Assembly (NCBI GenBank): GCA_903900025.1
Contig: CAIULN010000082.1
Coordinates: 1 to 33,772, forward strand
Direction: 5' to 3'
Source: an uncultured Methanomicrobiales archaeon
Lineage (GTDB): Archaea > Halobacteriota > Methanomicrobia > Methanomicrobiales > Methanospirillaceae
Length of the DNA stretch: 33,772 nt
Of this stretch, positions 1 through 8,054 are shown in pieces (position 1 is the first letter of the stretch; each line of letters begins with the position of its first letter). Both the position numbers and the translations under genes were made by a program. The notes under the pieces are model-generated. The model was not told where the DNA came from and did no database searches. It saw nothing but the letters and a program-made list of their open reading frames with translations.

Positions 1-46
1 CTATCCCCACCGGTACTCCATCGAACTGATTGACGGGGCCCGGGGT

Positions 47-295
47 TTACTGTAATTTTGTGCATTCGTAGTACGACTGCACATACGACAGTACCGGTTT
101 ATCATTCGTGCCCGGTGTCAGGACCGTGGAACGCTTCCTGCATTGTTTACACGTGGCATCCCGTGTATCTCTGTAATGATCTCTTGGCGTTTTGCTGATC
201 ATCGTATTCTCAGTATGGCAGACAGGACAGGTGAACCGGATAACATACCCGGTTCTCGTTCCCATAATCTCAGGTTTTAATGAGTGTTGTATCAT
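47..295 (-). CDS. Small zinc-ribbon protein
   Basis: An 82-residue protein starting at ATG 293-295. It carries two paired-cysteine motifs, CPVC near residue 24 and CKQC near residue 50, spaced as in a single zinc ribbon. The function is unknown; a nucleic-acid-binding or protein-interaction zinc ribbon is the natural guess. The same frame stays open upstream to a TTG at 542-544 (165 residues), but the added part has no recognisable features. I therefore prefer the short form, although no strong ribosome binding site is visible at either start. Two more tiny cysteine-rich genes follow on the opposite strand. Confidence 0.55.
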   Translation of the reverse strand: MIQHSLKPEIMGTRTGYVIRFTCPVCHTENTMISKTPRDHYRDTRDATCKQCRKRSTVLTPGTNDKPVLSYVQSYYECTKLQ

Positions 296-557
296 TGTTT
301 CGTTCTTTTGTATGGTTGTTCTCTTTAGACAGGATAAAAATGCAATCTGACTGTTTGATCGGTTCGTGCAGACAAAAATGGTTTTGTTTGGTATGTGGAA
401 GGGCCGCCGGTATCGTTCCCTCTTGGCGGGGGCGGTCGTCTCCCCAAAACCGTTTATGGTTATTGTAGTATTGGCGGTCTGAGTGTATAGCATGAGGGGT
501 TGATCCGGGTTTTTTTTGTAAAAGAAAGGTTCATTAAGGTACAATCAACTCTTCTTT

Positions 558-749
558 ATGCCATCAAAGAAAATGTGTCCGTTGAAGTTCGGGTCTGCGG
601 TCAATACCGAGGGGATGCTTATTGAGATCCCGTGCATAGGAAAGGACTGTGCATGGTTTTTTGATAATTGCTGCGCAATACTGGTTATCGCACAAGGACC
701 GGGTACAACCCAGAAGAAGAAAGGGCCAAAAGGAACAGCTGCTGACTGA
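558..749 (+). CDS. Small cysteine-rich protein (CPLKF...CAWW-like)
   Basis: A 63-residue protein with an ATG start. The order CPLKF, then C-x4-CAWF, then CCAIL resembles a widespread family of tiny archaeal and phage-associated proteins with the pattern CPLKF/CxxxxCAWW/CAI; this is recognised from memory of the pattern, not from a search. The cysteines probably bind a metal. The tail is lysine- and glycine-rich and probably disordered. No role is known. It lies between two zinc-ribbon-like small proteins. Confidence 0.55.
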   Translation: MPSKKMCPLKFGSAVNTEGMLIEIPCIGKDCAWFFDNCCAILVIAQGPGTTQKKKGPKGTAAD

Positions 750-783
750 TTTTTAAACATGAAGCAGTCGTGTGGAATCAACC

Positions 784-921
784 ATGAATTACTGTCCCGT
801 GTGTAAAAGGGAGTATAAGCAGATGAGCGTGAATAAAACCCGGCGGTGTCCGACCTGTGGCAGCATGCTTGTCAGGATATCTGATGACGAACTGGATCAC
901 ATACGTCAGAAGAAGGATTAA
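784..921 (+). CDS. 45-residue zinc-ribbon protein
   Basis: A 45-residue ORF from ATG 784-786 to TAA 919-921. It has two CxxC knuckles, CPVC at residues 4-7 and CPTC at residues 22-25, which is a complete minimal zinc ribbon, followed by a charged helix-like tail. The two exact knuckles with basic residues between them make chance unlikely at this length. It starts 34 bases after the stop of the preceding small gene on the same strand, so the two may be co-transcribed. The function is unknown. Confidence 0.55.
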   Translation: MNYCPVCKREYKQMSVNKTRRCPTCGSMLVRISDDELDHIRQKKD

Positions 922-1006
922 AGAATTAAAATTTTTTAAATTCCTTGTTTTTTTCGTTAAATCAGGGAATATCGGGGTTGTTGGGATCTTCTCTAGAGAT
1001 TAGATA

Positions 1007-2221
1007 TCATTGGTTGATATGCACGACCTTTGCCGGCGGGAACCCGTTGAAGAACGTGGATGAGGCAATCGTGTACGCCCCCATATTTTCCGAATAGACC
1101 AGATCATTGATGTCAAGCTCGGGGAGCTCGGCAGAGAGCGTGATGGTATCAAAGGCATCACAGGTCGGCCCGAACACTGCCGAGATCTCCGTCTCGCCCT
1201 CCTTGAACGACAGGACCGGGTAATTGACATGGTCAAAGATCTGTCCTGAATACGTGTGGTAGACCCCGTCGTTGATGTAGTAACAGGGCTTCCCGTCGCG
1301 GACCGCCTTGCCGATCACTTTTGCCACCAGCGTACAGGTATTTGCCACGAGGAACCTTCCCGGTTCAGCGAGGATCTGCATGTCCGCAGGGAAGAGGCGT
1401 TTGATCTCGGTATTCAGTTTTCTGGCAAGTGTCCTGATAGACCTGATCCCGGGATGGTACTTCACCGGGAAACCCCCGCCGATATCAAGGATCCGGATCT
1501 TCCTGCCCGTCCGTGTCTCCACTTCGGTGATAATATTTGCCGAGAGCTGCAGCGCCTGCATATAATTTTCAAAATTCGTGCACTGGCTGCCCACGTGAAA
1601 GCTGAGGCCTTCCACAACAAGGCCCATCTCAAATGCCGCGATGATCAGGTCAACCGCTTCGCCCGGGTGGGCACCGAACTTTGAGGAGAGTTCCACCATG
1701 GACCCGGTGTTGGGGACCCTGATGCGCAGCACGAGACCCGCATGCGGTGCATACTCTTTGATCTTTTTCAGCTCGAAACTGTTGTCAAACGTGACCAGCG
1801 GTTTATAGTGGTCGAGGGCTTCCAGCGTCTCGATCGGCTTGATGGTATTTGCATAGATGATCTTGTCCCAGATCCAGTCCTGCCGCTCCGCATCCGGCAT
1901 ATCCCTGATATTTTCCCAGACGATCATGAATTCGGGCATGGACGCAACGTCAAAGCTGGAGCCCATGGAAAAAAGGGTCTTTACGATCTCCGGATCCGAG
2001 TTTGCCTTGACGGCAAAGTAGACCTGCACGTTGGGCAGGTGCTCTTTGAACTCCTGGTAATTTTTACGGATCTTCTCGTGGTCAATGACAAAGATGGGGG
2101 TCCCGTGCTTTCGCGCCAGGTCCTGCAGCAGTTCCTTTCGTGCCTGGTCTATGTGGGGGACCCCGTTGTCATGCCCGCTCCTTTTTTTCCCCTGTTTTGC
2201 TTCCTCTGCCACGTTTGCCAT
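1007..2221 (-). CDS. Ornithine decarboxylase-like (fold III PLP decarboxylase)
   Basis: A 404-residue fold-type III PLP decarboxylase (alanine-racemase-like barrel plus beta domain). Visible motifs are the PLP-lysine segment FAVKAN, the HVGSQ loop, GGGFP for phosphate binding, EPGR, and GPTCDAFD, whose CD pair is the signature of ornithine/lysine decarboxylases rather than diaminopimelate decarboxylase (normally CES). It should convert ornithine to putrescine in the cytoplasm. It begins 12 bases after the homospermidine synthase gene on the same strand, which fits a putrescine-supplying role. Most methanogens make putrescine from agmatine, so an ODC-like gene suggests acquisition from bacteria. 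Lysine or another basic amino acid as substrate is not excluded. Confidence 0.85.
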   Translation of the reverse strand: MANVAEEAKQGKKRSGHDNGVPHIDQARKELLQDLARKHGTPIFVIDHEKIRKNYQEFKEHLPNVQVYFAVKANSDPEIVKTLFSMGSSFDVASMPEFMIVWENIRDMPDAERQDWIWDKIIYANTIKPIETLEALDHYKPLVTFDNSFELKKIKEYAPHAGLVLRIRVPNTGSMVELSSKFGAHPGEAVDLIIAAFEMGLVVEGLSFHVGSQCTNFENYMQALQLSANIITEVETRTGRKIRILDIGGGFPVKYHPGIRSIRTLARKLNTEIKRLFPADMQILAEPGRFLVANTCTLVAKVIGKAVRDGKPCYYINDGVYHTYSGQIFDHVNYPVLSFKEGETEISAVFGPTCDAFDTITLSAELPELDINDLVYSENMGAYTIASSTFFNGFPPAKVVHINQ

Positions 2222-2233
2222 TACATGAGTGAC

Positions 2234-3676
2234 TCATTGCACGAATAAGAAGTTTTTGAATTGCCAGGGGTCGGCCGGGTCAATATCGTTCTCCTTGCTC
2301 TCCCGGAAATAGACCGTCCTGTTCTTTAAGGGTGTCCAGTCTGACGGCCCGGAATAAAATTCCCCCAGGTACGGCCGTGCGATCCTCAGCACGAACTCGT
2401 GGGGCAGGTCATCGGGCAGGCAGAACCCGTATGTCGGGTGTCTGATCATCCACATCACGGCCGTGACAACCCCGAGCGCGACCTGGGCGGTTGTTGCGTT
2501 CTGCCCGGGCGCAAGCTTGCTCGACTCCTCGATGGTGAGCATGCTTCCCGTCCACCACGATTTGTACGGGTGGCCCATCAGGAGCGCCCCGAGCATGTCC
2601 GCCCCGCCGATGATCTCCCGGTCGTTCATGATCCGAACTTTCGGCTGCAGCTCGTAGTTCCTGCCCCGGAGCTCGTAGAGCGATGCGATCGTCCCGTCGC
2701 ACGGCATGTACGCGTAGTGCATCGTCGGCCGGTAGACAACCTTTCCGTCCCTGACAACCGACCAGCGGTCGGAGATGCCAAACGCCTCCCCGTGCCGGAT
2801 CACCATCCCGACGATCTCCTGCTGGGGCACCCAGGACCTGACCCAGGTATTCATCCCCATCTGGGCAAGCATGATCTGGTTCTTGGGCCCGACCGGGGGC
2901 ACGTGGGCATTATAGGGCAGCTCCTTCTCGTGCGTCCCCCAGCCCATCTCTGAGGGAGCCGTACCCTCTTCCCGGAGCCCCTCGATGCTCCACGTCCCGA
3001 CAAACTCGTCCACCTGTTTGGGGGCGCGGGAGACCTGGGTGTCGCGCTCCGAGCAGTGGATGACCTTTACCCCGGTCTCCATGGCGAGCTCGCCAAACGT
3101 CTGCTCCCGCACAAGCTGCTTCATCCGCTCCGGGTCGGGTGCGATCCCGTCTTCGAGCATCTTGTTCGCGATGTCGAGCAGCCCCTGCTTGGCAAAGTGC
3201 GAGATCAGGCCGGGGTTGGCGCCATGGTCGACAACACAGGTGGTCGCGTTCTTCCAGTCTTTTGTCAGTTCCCGGAGCTTCATCTGCCGGTGGTACAGGG
3301 ACTTCTCGTACGGGCTTGCGGTGAACCGCTCTCCATAGGAGTTCCAGACCTCAACCGAGGTGTTCATGTACAGGACATGGTGGTCATGGCACCACTGCAG
3401 GATTGCACAGCAGTCGATGTTCCAGGCAAGGTCAATCAGCAGCCCGCCGGGCTCAAGGTAATCGGAGAGGATCTGGTTGAGGTTTTCGGGCGTAACTTTT
3501 CTCTCGAAAAACCGCATCCCCCGCGTTGTCCACGCCTTGAGCTCCTTTGCCTTGTCTTCGAAATCAATGATCGTGATGTTCTCGTACGGTATGTTCACGT
3601 GCTTTAGGAGGACAGGGAGCGTGCACCTTGCTACGGCGCCATACCCGATGATCAGGACCTTACTGGTAAATTCCAC
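2234..3676 (-). CDS. hss: Homospermidine synthase (bacterial type)
   Basis: A 480-residue protein, close to the length of bacterial homospermidine synthase (Hss, about 477). It has an N-terminal Rossmann fold with GYGAVA at residues 11-16, followed by a saccharopine-dehydrogenase-like catalytic region (DHGANPGLISH near residue 150, many conserved Trp and His). Hss transfers an aminobutyl group from one putrescine to another using NAD+ as prosthetic group, giving sym-homospermidine. The start is GTG 3674-3676, preceded by a GGAGG ribosome binding site (3683-3687) at good spacing. It is the first gene of a two-gene operon with the decarboxylase. The neighbour on the other side is divergent. Confidence 0.92.
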   Translation of the reverse strand: MEFTSKVLIIGYGAVARCTLPVLLKHVNIPYENITIIDFEDKAKELKAWTTRGMRFFERKVTPENLNQILSDYLEPGGLLIDLAWNIDCCAILQWCHDHHVLYMNTSVEVWNSYGERFTASPYEKSLYHRQMKLRELTKDWKNATTCVVDHGANPGLISHFAKQGLLDIANKMLEDGIAPDPERMKQLVREQTFGELAMETGVKVIHCSERDTQVSRAPKQVDEFVGTWSIEGLREEGTAPSEMGWGTHEKELPYNAHVPPVGPKNQIMLAQMGMNTWVRSWVPQQEIVGMVIRHGEAFGISDRWSVVRDGKVVYRPTMHYAYMPCDGTIASLYELRGRNYELQPKVRIMNDREIIGGADMLGALLMGHPYKSWWTGSMLTIEESSKLAPGQNATTAQVALGVVTAVMWMIRHPTYGFCLPDDLPHEFVLRIARPYLGEFYSGPSDWTPLKNRTVYFRESKENDIDPADPWQFKNFLFVQ

Positions 3677-3877
3677 GCTGCGCCTCCATAGTACAATCCT
3701 TTACGCAGGATTTTATTTTCAATTTTGTTATTCTGCATTCCCAGCTGGCGATCACTATCCGGCCGGTATACAGGAGAGCAGGGCAGGGTTGGGACGGGCA
3801 GGTACCGGAGAAGAAACTATTTCTTGCACGAAAAAATAACGTTAGAAAACCAGTGCATAGCAGGGGGAGTGGTTGAT

Positions 3878-4690
3878 ATGGCAGATGCAGTCATCACGGA
3901 ATATGCAGGGACCAAAAAGGGAGCGATCATCAGGTTCTACCAGTACGGCAGCGGCGGGGTGCGGGTACTGGATTTCGGAAAAAACCTCCGACGGCTCTAT
4001 CTCTTCGATCCTTCTTTGGACATGATGACGGAGCGCGACCCTGCCCGCCAGGAAAAGATCCTCCGGCGTTTTATGTTCGACCGGTATGGGATGCTGGAAG
4101 AAACGTTTGCGTTCGGGCAGCCGCCGCGGACATTCCGGTACGAGAATGGCGGGCGGCAGGTTGCCGTCCGGGAAGGCGGGCAGTACGGGGCAGTCGGCAA
4201 GACGTTTGCCTTCGAGGAGAACGGCATTTCAGAGACCGCGTGGGGGCGCCATGGCGAGGTCGAGCGGGTTTATATATTCGAAGATGACCGCGACACCCTC
4301 ACGGAACGGAGCGGCGGGTGGTTCGGGACGGTGGACCGGACATTTGTGTTTGAGGGAATCGATGCGTCGGTCTTCCGTGAGCCGGAAGCTTTTTTGCAGT
4401 TCCTGATGTTCACCGAATCGCGTGAAGGGGAGGCGGATGCGGCATCCCAGCGAATTCCTGCTGACACCGGCCGCAGGGCAGGGCCTGCCCTGATGGCCAA
4501 AAACAGGTTTGCATTTACCGGACAACGATCTGCCCCGGCCGATGACCGTCCTGACAGGGAAGGAGACAGCCGGATCGATTTCATCCCGGATGGAGACTCG
4601 TCCCGGAAGGATACTCCCCGGGAAGAAAACCGGCCAAAAAAGAGCAGCGAGATCTCCTATGCCGAACGACGGGGAGAGCGGAAATCTTAA
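3878..4690 (+). CDS. Unknown protein with aromatic hairpin repeats
   Basis: A 270-residue protein. The start ATG 3878-3880 is chosen because a GGGGGAG ribosome binding site lies 8-9 bases upstream; the frame opens further upstream to a TTG at 3725 without support. Roughly residues 45-170 contain repeated units rich in R-x-F/Y-x-F-(D/E) patterns, such as RRFMFDRYG, KTFAFEENG, RVYIFEDDR and RTFVFEGID, each followed by a turn. This suggests consecutive beta hairpins. The last 90 residues are polar, rich in Asp, Arg and Pro, and probably disordered. No signal peptide or membrane segment is visible. I do not recognise the family. Confidence 0.75.
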   Translation: MADAVITEYAGTKKGAIIRFYQYGSGGVRVLDFGKNLRRLYLFDPSLDMMTERDPARQEKILRRFMFDRYGMLEETFAFGQPPRTFRYENGGRQVAVREGGQYGAVGKTFAFEENGISETAWGRHGEVERVYIFEDDRDTLTERSGGWFGTVDRTFVFEGIDASVFREPEAFLQFLMFTESREGEADAASQRIPADTGRRAGPALMAKNRFAFTGQRSAPADDRPDREGDSRIDFIPDGDSSRKDTPREENRPKKSSEISYAERRGERKS

Positions 4691-4840
4691 AAAAATATCC
4701 CCGGCAACGGGAACCACCTCCATTTTTCCTCTCCTGAAAGGCCCCTGTACCTTTGTGATTAGAGCCGCTTGGCAATATCCCCCACCCATAAAAAAGCGGT
4801 TACTTATTTCATAACCGGTCAATACTACTATGGTGATCCC

Positions 4841-5023
4841 TTGTCAAAACGGGCTGTTGATGTGGTTTTTGCCGCGATGTATACGCTGACCGATCTCCGG
4901 GTCCTGCTGCGGGAGACTGCCCCCCTGCACGAACTGGATGCGGAACAGAAGGCACAGGCGCAGCGGCTCCTTGAAAACCTCGAGAGGCAGGTCGGCTCTC
5001 TGAAACAGGAGATGCTGAAATGA
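4841..5023 (+). CDS. Small helical protein coupled to SepCysS
   Basis: A 60-residue protein with a TTG start at 4841, preceded by GGTGAT at 4832-4837. The frame is open to 4769, but the upstream part lacks support. After a short N-terminal helix, the sequence from about residue 28 is a highly charged amphipathic helix with a coiled-coil look (repeated Leu, Glu, Gln). Its stop overlaps the start of the SepCysS gene by four bases (ATGA), so the two are probably translated in a coupled manner and may act together. The name is unknown; it is too short to be the roughly 200-residue SepCysE scaffold protein. Confidence 0.65.
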   Translation: MSKRAVDVVFAAMYTLTDLRVLLRETAPLHELDAEQKAQAQRLLENLERQVGSLKQEMLK

Positions 5024-6201
5024 GGTGCGGTGCCGGCATCGATGCCCGCATGGTCGACGAGCTTGCCATCAATATCGACCCCATCCAGGCAGGAGGGAGG
5101 CTGACTGCCGATGCGATGAAGGCGGTGATCGCGTATGGCGACGGGTACTCGGTCTGCGACAACTGCCGCAAGCCAAACCGGCTCGATTACATCACAAAAC
5201 CACCGATCGCACAGTTCCATAAAGACCTCGCTTCATGGCTGAACATGGATACTGCCCGTGTCATTCCCGGGGCACGCCGCGGTTTCCAGGCGGTTGCCCA
5301 TACGTATGTAAAACCTGGCAACCCGGTGCTGCTGACCTCGCTTTCCCATTACACGGAATTTCTTGCAATCGAAGAGGCCGGCGGGGTTGCCTGCGAGATC
5401 CCTGCAGATGGGCATCTGATCGTGACGGCAGATGCCACGGCGGCAAAGATCGAAGAGGTAAAGAAGGATTTTGGCAGGGCCCCCGCCCTTGCCTTCATCG
5501 ACCATGTTGATTACCAGTACGGCAACGTCCATGACGTGCAGGCAATAGCAAAGGTGGCGCACCAGTACGACATTCCGGTGCTCTGCAACGGTGCATACAC
5601 GGTCGGCATCATGCCCGTTGACGGGAAAAACCTCGGTGCTGATTTTGTTGTCGGTTCGGGGCACAAGAGCATGGCGGCACCCGCTCCTTCCGGGGTGCTC
5701 GCGGCAACTGCCGAACAGGCAAAGGACGTGTTCCGCACCACTGCGATCACCGGCGACGTGACGGGAAGGAAATTCGGGATCAAGGAACCCGAGATGATGG
5801 GCTGCACGCTCATGGGTGTAACGCTGGTGGGCATGATGGCGTCGTTCCCGCACGTCAAAGAGCGGGTGAAGCATTTCGACCGCGAGCTTGCGAATACCCG
5901 GATCGTGGTTGACGCGCTCCTCTCCATTCAGGGCACAAACGTGCTTTCAGAATACCCCCGGAAGCACACCCTCACGCGTATCGATACCACCGCTTCGTTT
6001 GACACGGTCGCGCAATCGCACAAAAAGCGAGGGTTCTTCTTTTCAGGCGCACTCAGTGAGAAGGGGGTTTTTGGAATTATCCCCGGGGCAACCCGCGTCT
6101 GGAAGTTCAATACCTACGGGATATCAAAAGTCCAGGCGCAGTACCTTGCACAGGTGTTTGCAGATATTGCGCGGGAAAACGGGTTAAAAACCGGTTCATA
6201 G
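5020..6201 (+). CDS. pscS: O-phosphoseryl-tRNA(Cys):Cys-tRNA(Cys) synthase
   Basis: A 393-residue fold-type I PLP enzyme (SepCysS, EC 2.5.1.73), the usual family length. The PLP lysine is in the GSGHKS motif near residue 216, with HVDYQYG upstream as the aspartate/His region. N-terminal cysteines, including the CDNC pair near residue 46, match the conserved cysteines thought to handle sulfur in this family. The enzyme converts phosphoseryl-tRNA(Cys), made by SepRS, to Cys-tRNA(Cys), and is typical of methanogens and Archaeoglobus. The ATG overlaps the stop of the upstream 60-residue gene. SepRS itself is not in the window. Confidence 0.95.
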   Translation: MRCGAGIDARMVDELAINIDPIQAGGRLTADAMKAVIAYGDGYSVCDNCRKPNRLDYITKPPIAQFHKDLASWLNMDTARVIPGARRGFQAVAHTYVKPGNPVLLTSLSHYTEFLAIEEAGGVACEIPADGHLIVTADATAAKIEEVKKDFGRAPALAFIDHVDYQYGNVHDVQAIAKVAHQYDIPVLCNGAYTVGIMPVDGKNLGADFVVGSGHKSMAAPAPSGVLAATAEQAKDVFRTTAITGDVTGRKFGIKEPEMMGCTLMGVTLVGMMASFPHVKERVKHFDRELANTRIVVDALLSIQGTNVLSEYPRKHTLTRIDTTASFDTVAQSHKKRGFFFSGALSEKGVFGIIPGATRVWKFNTYGISKVQAQYLAQVFADIARENGLKTGS

Positions 6202-6211
6202 GTTACCTCTC

Positions 6212-6220
6212 TTTTTTTTT
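6212..6220 (+). terminator. T-tract terminator after pscS
   Basis: A run of nine T residues begins 11 bases after the pscS stop codon. Oligo-T tracts on the coding strand are the usual archaeal intrinsic termination signal. The following gene (PPK2) then probably has its own promoter. Confidence 0.5.
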
Positions 6221-6329
6221 ACGCGTTATCTGCCGGTGATTTCACTGAATTTATCATCATGCAGGGTCATAGGATTCGTTGAGGGATGCATCAGCGCAGG
6301 GGCATCGCATTCCGGGACTTTGTGGAACA

Positions 6330-7805
6330 ATGTTTGAGAAGTATGACCTGAAGAGATCGGTCGATGACCGGGCATTCAAAAAGGCAATCGAGCCCCTCCA
6401 GCAGCAGCTTGGTGTACTGCAGCGCTCCCTGCGCGACCACAAAATCCCGGTTATCATCGTCGTTGAAGGCTGGAACGCCTCCGGGATCACGATGGTCATC
6501 AACGAACTCATCCAGTTCCTCGACCCCCGCGGTTTTTCCATGCACTCGGTCGGCTCTCCGACCGATGAGGAACGGGCACGCCCGCTCCTGTGGAGGTTCT
6601 GGGTAAAGACACCCCAAAAAGGGCGCATGGCAATCTTTGCGCGGAGCTGGTACAGCCGTTCCCTTGCTGAGTATATCGCGGGAATCGAATGGAAGAGATC
6701 GATCCGGCACTCCATCTCCTCCATCAACAGTTTCGAACGGCAGCTCGCCGATGACGGCGCGGTCATCCTCAAGTTCTTCCTGCATATCAGCAAGGAGGAA
6801 CAGAAAAAACGGCTCAATGAACGCGAGAACAACCCCCTCACCTCGTGGATGATCACCAAGGGGGACTGGGACTTCCACCGCCAGTACGACAGCTACCTCC
6901 CCATCATTGAGCAGTTTATTGAGGGGACAGACAACGCGTCTGCCCCGTGGACGGTGGTGGAAGCAACCGATGAGAACCACACGGTCCAAAAAGTCTATTC
7001 AACCGTGGTAAAAGCACTGGAGAAGCGGATTGCCTACGCGGATTCACATGGAAAAAATGCGAGAAAGAACGAGATCATCAAGCCAAAGAAGATCGAGGTG
7101 AAGCGGGCTTCAACAGCGCCGGAGACCTTGACACGGGATGAGTACCAGAAGGAGCTGCTCGAATACGAGGACCGGATCCGGGATATCCACTACCTGCTGT
7201 ACAAACGCAAACTCCCCCTCATCATCGTTTACGAGGGCTGGGATGCGGCCGGCAAAGGGGGCAACATCATGCGCCTTGTGCGGCACATGAACCCCCGCGG
7301 GTACGATGTCGTTCCCGCCGGGCGTCCCGACCAGACCGAAGCCGACCACCACTACCTCTGGCGCTTTTACCAGCATTTCCCGAAAACAGGGCATGTGACC
7401 ATCTTTGACCGGAGCTGGTACGGCCGGGTGCTCGTTGAACGTATCGAAGGTTTCTGCAAGGAAGACGAGTGGAAGCGGGCATACAACGAGATCAACGAGA
7501 TGGAGCAGGCCTATATCGAGAGCGGGGGGGGACTTGTCAAGTTCTGGCTTGAGATTTCCAAGGACGAGCAGCTCAGGCGGTTCAACCAGAGGCAGAATGA
7601 CCCGCTCAAGCAGTGGAAGATCACCGATGAGGACTGGAGGAACCGGAAGAAATGGGAGGAGTATGAGGAGGCGCTGGACGAGATGCTGGGGCGCACCAGC
7701 ACGCCGCATGCCCCGTGGACGGTCATCGAATCCGATGATAAGTGGTTTGCCCGCATAAAGACGTTAAAGACGGTCACCGAGTACTGCGAGACGATGTTTT
7801 GGTAA
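6330..7805 (+). CDS. Tandem-domain polyphosphate kinase 2 (PAP type)
   Basis: A 491-residue protein with two fused PPK2 domains, the layout of class II PPK2 (polyphosphate:AMP phosphotransferase). Domain 2 (about residues 270-491) has an intact Walker A, EGWDAAGKGG near residue 302, and Walker B, DRSWYGR near residue 360. Domain 1 (about 10-235) has degraded versions: EGWNASGIT lacks the GKG lysine, and ARSWYSR replaces the acidic residue. Domain 1 is therefore probably non-catalytic. The expected reaction is phosphorylation of AMP (or ADP) with polyphosphate in the cytoplasm. The start ATG 6330 agrees with the family; an upstream TTG at 6279 is unlikely. It stands alone between a terminator and unrelated genes. 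Confidence 0.92.
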   Translation: MFEKYDLKRSVDDRAFKKAIEPLQQQLGVLQRSLRDHKIPVIIVVEGWNASGITMVINELIQFLDPRGFSMHSVGSPTDEERARPLLWRFWVKTPQKGRMAIFARSWYSRSLAEYIAGIEWKRSIRHSISSINSFERQLADDGAVILKFFLHISKEEQKKRLNERENNPLTSWMITKGDWDFHRQYDSYLPIIEQFIEGTDNASAPWTVVEATDENHTVQKVYSTVVKALEKRIAYADSHGKNARKNEIIKPKKIEVKRASTAPETLTRDEYQKELLEYEDRIRDIHYLLYKRKLPLIIVYEGWDAAGKGGNIMRLVRHMNPRGYDVVPAGRPDQTEADHHYLWRFYQHFPKTGHVTIFDRSWYGRVLVERIEGFCKEDEWKRAYNEINEMEQAYIESGGGLVKFWLEISKDEQLRRFNQRQNDPLKQWKITDEDWRNRKKWEEYEEALDEMLGRTSTPHAPWTVIESDDKWFARIKTLKTVTEYCETMFW

Positions 7806-8054
7806 GGTTTCATGGCCCCCTATGGCAGACCGGTCATCGCTGTACGGGGGGATTTGTAAACGTTTCGCATCATCACCCCCTCTGCGCAGGTGTTCTGTTC
7901 ATCTTCTTTGCTCCCAAAACGCGTGGCAGGGTGACCGGATCAGTCGCATACGTTCCCATCGTATCAAAAATTGTAAAAAATTCTTCCGGGGCGTAGTAAA
8001 TAAAAAGGTTAATTCGTCGGTTTTATCATTTCAAAATGTGAATGAATAGTAGGG

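Noticed and set aside
4841-5023. Identification of the small ORF as SepCysE
   Set aside because: It is far too short and shows none of the expected domain; only the genomic position is suggestive.
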